Both the position numbers and the translations under genes were made by a program. This document shows positions 5,175 to 5,895 of a stretch of 5,895 nucleotides of DNA, in pieces. The DNA is taken from contig URXS01000118.1 in the NCBI GenBank assembly GCA_900551885.1, forward strand, positions 1-5,895. The letters run 5' to 3'. The notes beneath the pieces were generated by a model that did not search any database, was not told where the DNA came from, and worked only from the letters and a program-made list of their open reading frames with translations. The stretch comes from an uncultured Oscillibacter sp. GTDB taxonomy: Bacteria > Bacillota > Clostridia > Oscillospirales > Oscillospiraceae. Within the stretch, counting starts at the first letter, position 1; every line of letters begins with the position of its first letter.

Positions 5175-5212
5175 ACTGGTGCCGCGAACGAATGTTCGCG
5201 GCACCGGTTTTT
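5175..5212 (+). terminator. Rho-independent terminator of the thrH-DUF1015 unit
   Basis: A perfect 12-bp stem, GGTGCCGCGAAC (5178-5189) with GTTCGCGGCACC (5194-5205), has a GAAT loop. It can be extended by a T-G wobble and two further pairs, and is followed by five T (5208-5212). It lies 23 bases past the DUF1015 stop and separates that unit from ispE. Confidence 0.92.
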
Positions 5213-5237
5213 GCGCCTTTTCCGGCGGCGAAAGATG

Positions 5238-5246
5238 TGGTATACT
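5238..5246 (+). promoter_or_regulatory. Extended -10 promoter of ispE
   Basis: TGG-TATACT gives an extended -10 (TGn at 5238-5240; hexamer 5241-5246, 5 of 6 to TATAAT). The -35 position at 17 bp holds only TTTTCC, which fits extended -10 promoters that rely little on the -35. The predicted start is near 5253, with a leader of about 31 nt. Confidence 0.6.
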
Positions 5247-5283
5247 GATCAAAAAGGACCAAAGAGTCCGAAGGGAGGCGCCT

Positions 5284-5895
5284 ATGAGGACCATTGCTCT
5301 GGAGGCTTACGCCAAAGTGAATCTGGCTCTGGACATTCTGGGCCGCCGGGAGGATGGTTACCATGACATGTACATGGTGATGCAGACCATCTCCCTGGGC
5401 GATACCGTCACTGTTACAGAGACAGCGGAGGGCTTTGCCCTGCTGGTGGAGGGAGAAACGCTGCCCAGAGATTCCAAGTCCATGGAGCAGCAGGCTACCG
5501 AGACCTTCTTCCGTGCTCTGGGCCGTCCTGTGCCGGGCCTGGAGGTGCGCCTTGAAAAGCGCGTGCCGGCCTATGCGGGCCTGGGGGGCGGCAGTGCCGA
5601 CGTGGCGGCGGTGCTGCGTTGCCTGCGGAATCTGTATTGTCCGGAGATGTCCCGGTTGGAGCTGGAGACCATCGGGGCCCAGGTGGGCAGCGATGTGGCC
5701 TTCTGCCTCCGGGGTGGCACCTGCCTGGCCCAGGGCCGGGGAGAGCGCCTGACGGACCTGTCGCCTTTGCCGGAGTGCGCTTTCGTGCTGTGCAAGCCCT
5801 CCTTCGGCCTGCCCACCCCGGCGCTGTTCGCCCGGGTGGACAACCAGGATCTGGGCCCCCGGCCCGATGTGGACGGCATGGCAGCCGCCCTGGAG
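5284..5895 (+). CDS. ispE: IspE: 4-diphosphocytidyl-2-C-methyl-D-erythritol kinase (3' truncated by the window edge)
   Basis: A GHMP-family kinase that phosphorylates CDP-methylerythritol at the 2-hydroxyl with ATP, the fourth step of the MEP isoprenoid pathway, in the cytosol. The 204 residues present, of the usual 280-300, carry the diagnostic motifs. These are AYAKVNLALDILGRREDGYH (8-27, with substrate-binding/catalytic Lys11), the ATP-binding glycine-rich loop PAYAGLGGGSADVAA (95-109), and VGSDVAFCLRGGTCLAQGRGE (134-154) with catalytic Asp137. The C-terminal GHMP domain is mostly beyond the window. The ATG at 5284 has AAGGGAGG (5271-5278) five bases upstream. The gene starts its own transcription unit after the DUF1015 terminator. 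The leader holds only a weak 4-bp hairpin (GGAC 5256-5259 / GTCC 5266-5269), which I do not regard as regulatory. Confidence 0.95.
   Translation, partial: MRTIALEAYAKVNLALDILGRREDGYHDMYMVMQTISLGDTVTVTETAEGFALLVEGETLPRDSKSMEQQATETFFRALGRPVPGLEVRLEKRVPAYAGLGGGSADVAAVLRCLRNLYCPEMSRLELETIGAQVGSDVAFCLRGGTCLAQGRGERLTDLSPLPECAFVLCKPSFGLPTPALFARVDNQDLGPRPDVDGMAAALE

Noticed and set aside
5256..5269. Small hairpin GGAC-CAAAGA-GTCC in the ispE leader
   Set aside because: Only four base pairs. It does not reach the ribosome binding site and is too weak to claim regulation.
3778..5364. Long minus-strand open frame (528 codons) antisense to the DUF1015 gene
   Set aside because: It runs through the DUF1015 gene, the terminator and the ispE start. 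Its product is low-complexity (rich in His, Gln, Gly, Val and Leu), as expected from the antisense reading of GC-rich codons. It has no convincing ribosome binding site, and the plus-strand frame has clear family motifs.

Overview
The window looks like a stretch of core chromosome from a GC-rich, anaerobic, gut-type Firmicute. The Oscillospiraceae/Ruminococcaceae group (Flavonifractor-, Oscillibacter- or Lawsonibacter-like) is my best guess. This rests on family resemblance and GC-rich codon use: many third positions are G or C, the Shine-Dalgarno sequences are strong Firmicute-type purine runs, and RqcH and a clostridial-type DUF1015 protein are present. No taxonomic search was run. I see no insertion sequence, CRISPR array, tRNA, rRNA or phage gene.

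Layout. (1) Positions 2-1117 hold the C-terminal part of rqcH (NFACT/Rqc2 family, ribosome-associated quality control), closed by a hairpin at 1145-1176. (2) Positions 1118-1410 are an AT-rich control region with 10-bp-phased A-tracts and a sigma-70-like promoter. It also holds a small upstream reading frame with its own good ribosome binding site (1350-1397), whose stop codon lies in the loop of a hairpin that covers the next gene's ribosome binding site. (3) Positions 1411-2724 encode a CPA2-type cation/proton antiporter, ending at a strong bidirectional terminator shared with (4) a convergent small DUF378 membrane protein (2787-3005, minus strand). (5) A divergent promoter at 3113-3142, with a 14-bp AT palindrome just upstream and a predicted structured leader just downstream, drives a two-gene unit. 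That unit is thrH (3227-3826, a HAD-family phosphoserine phosphatase/homoserine phosphotransferase) and a DUF1015 protein (3871-5151), ended by a 12-bp perfect hairpin with a T-run. (6) An extended -10 promoter then precedes ispE (5284 to the window end, 3' truncated), a kinase of the MEP isoprenoid pathway.

The genes do not form one pathway; they are separate housekeeping units with their own promoters and terminators. Two places deserve attention. The first is the antiporter leader: a 15-codon, arginine-rich upstream ORF overlaps a hairpin that masks the antiporter's ribosome binding site, an arrangement that suggests translational attenuation or coupling. The second is the thrH-DUF1015 unit, where a phosphoserine phosphatase is paired with an uncharacterised family. 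It has a leader that can fold from the predicted transcription start, so it may be a regulated serine-metabolism unit.
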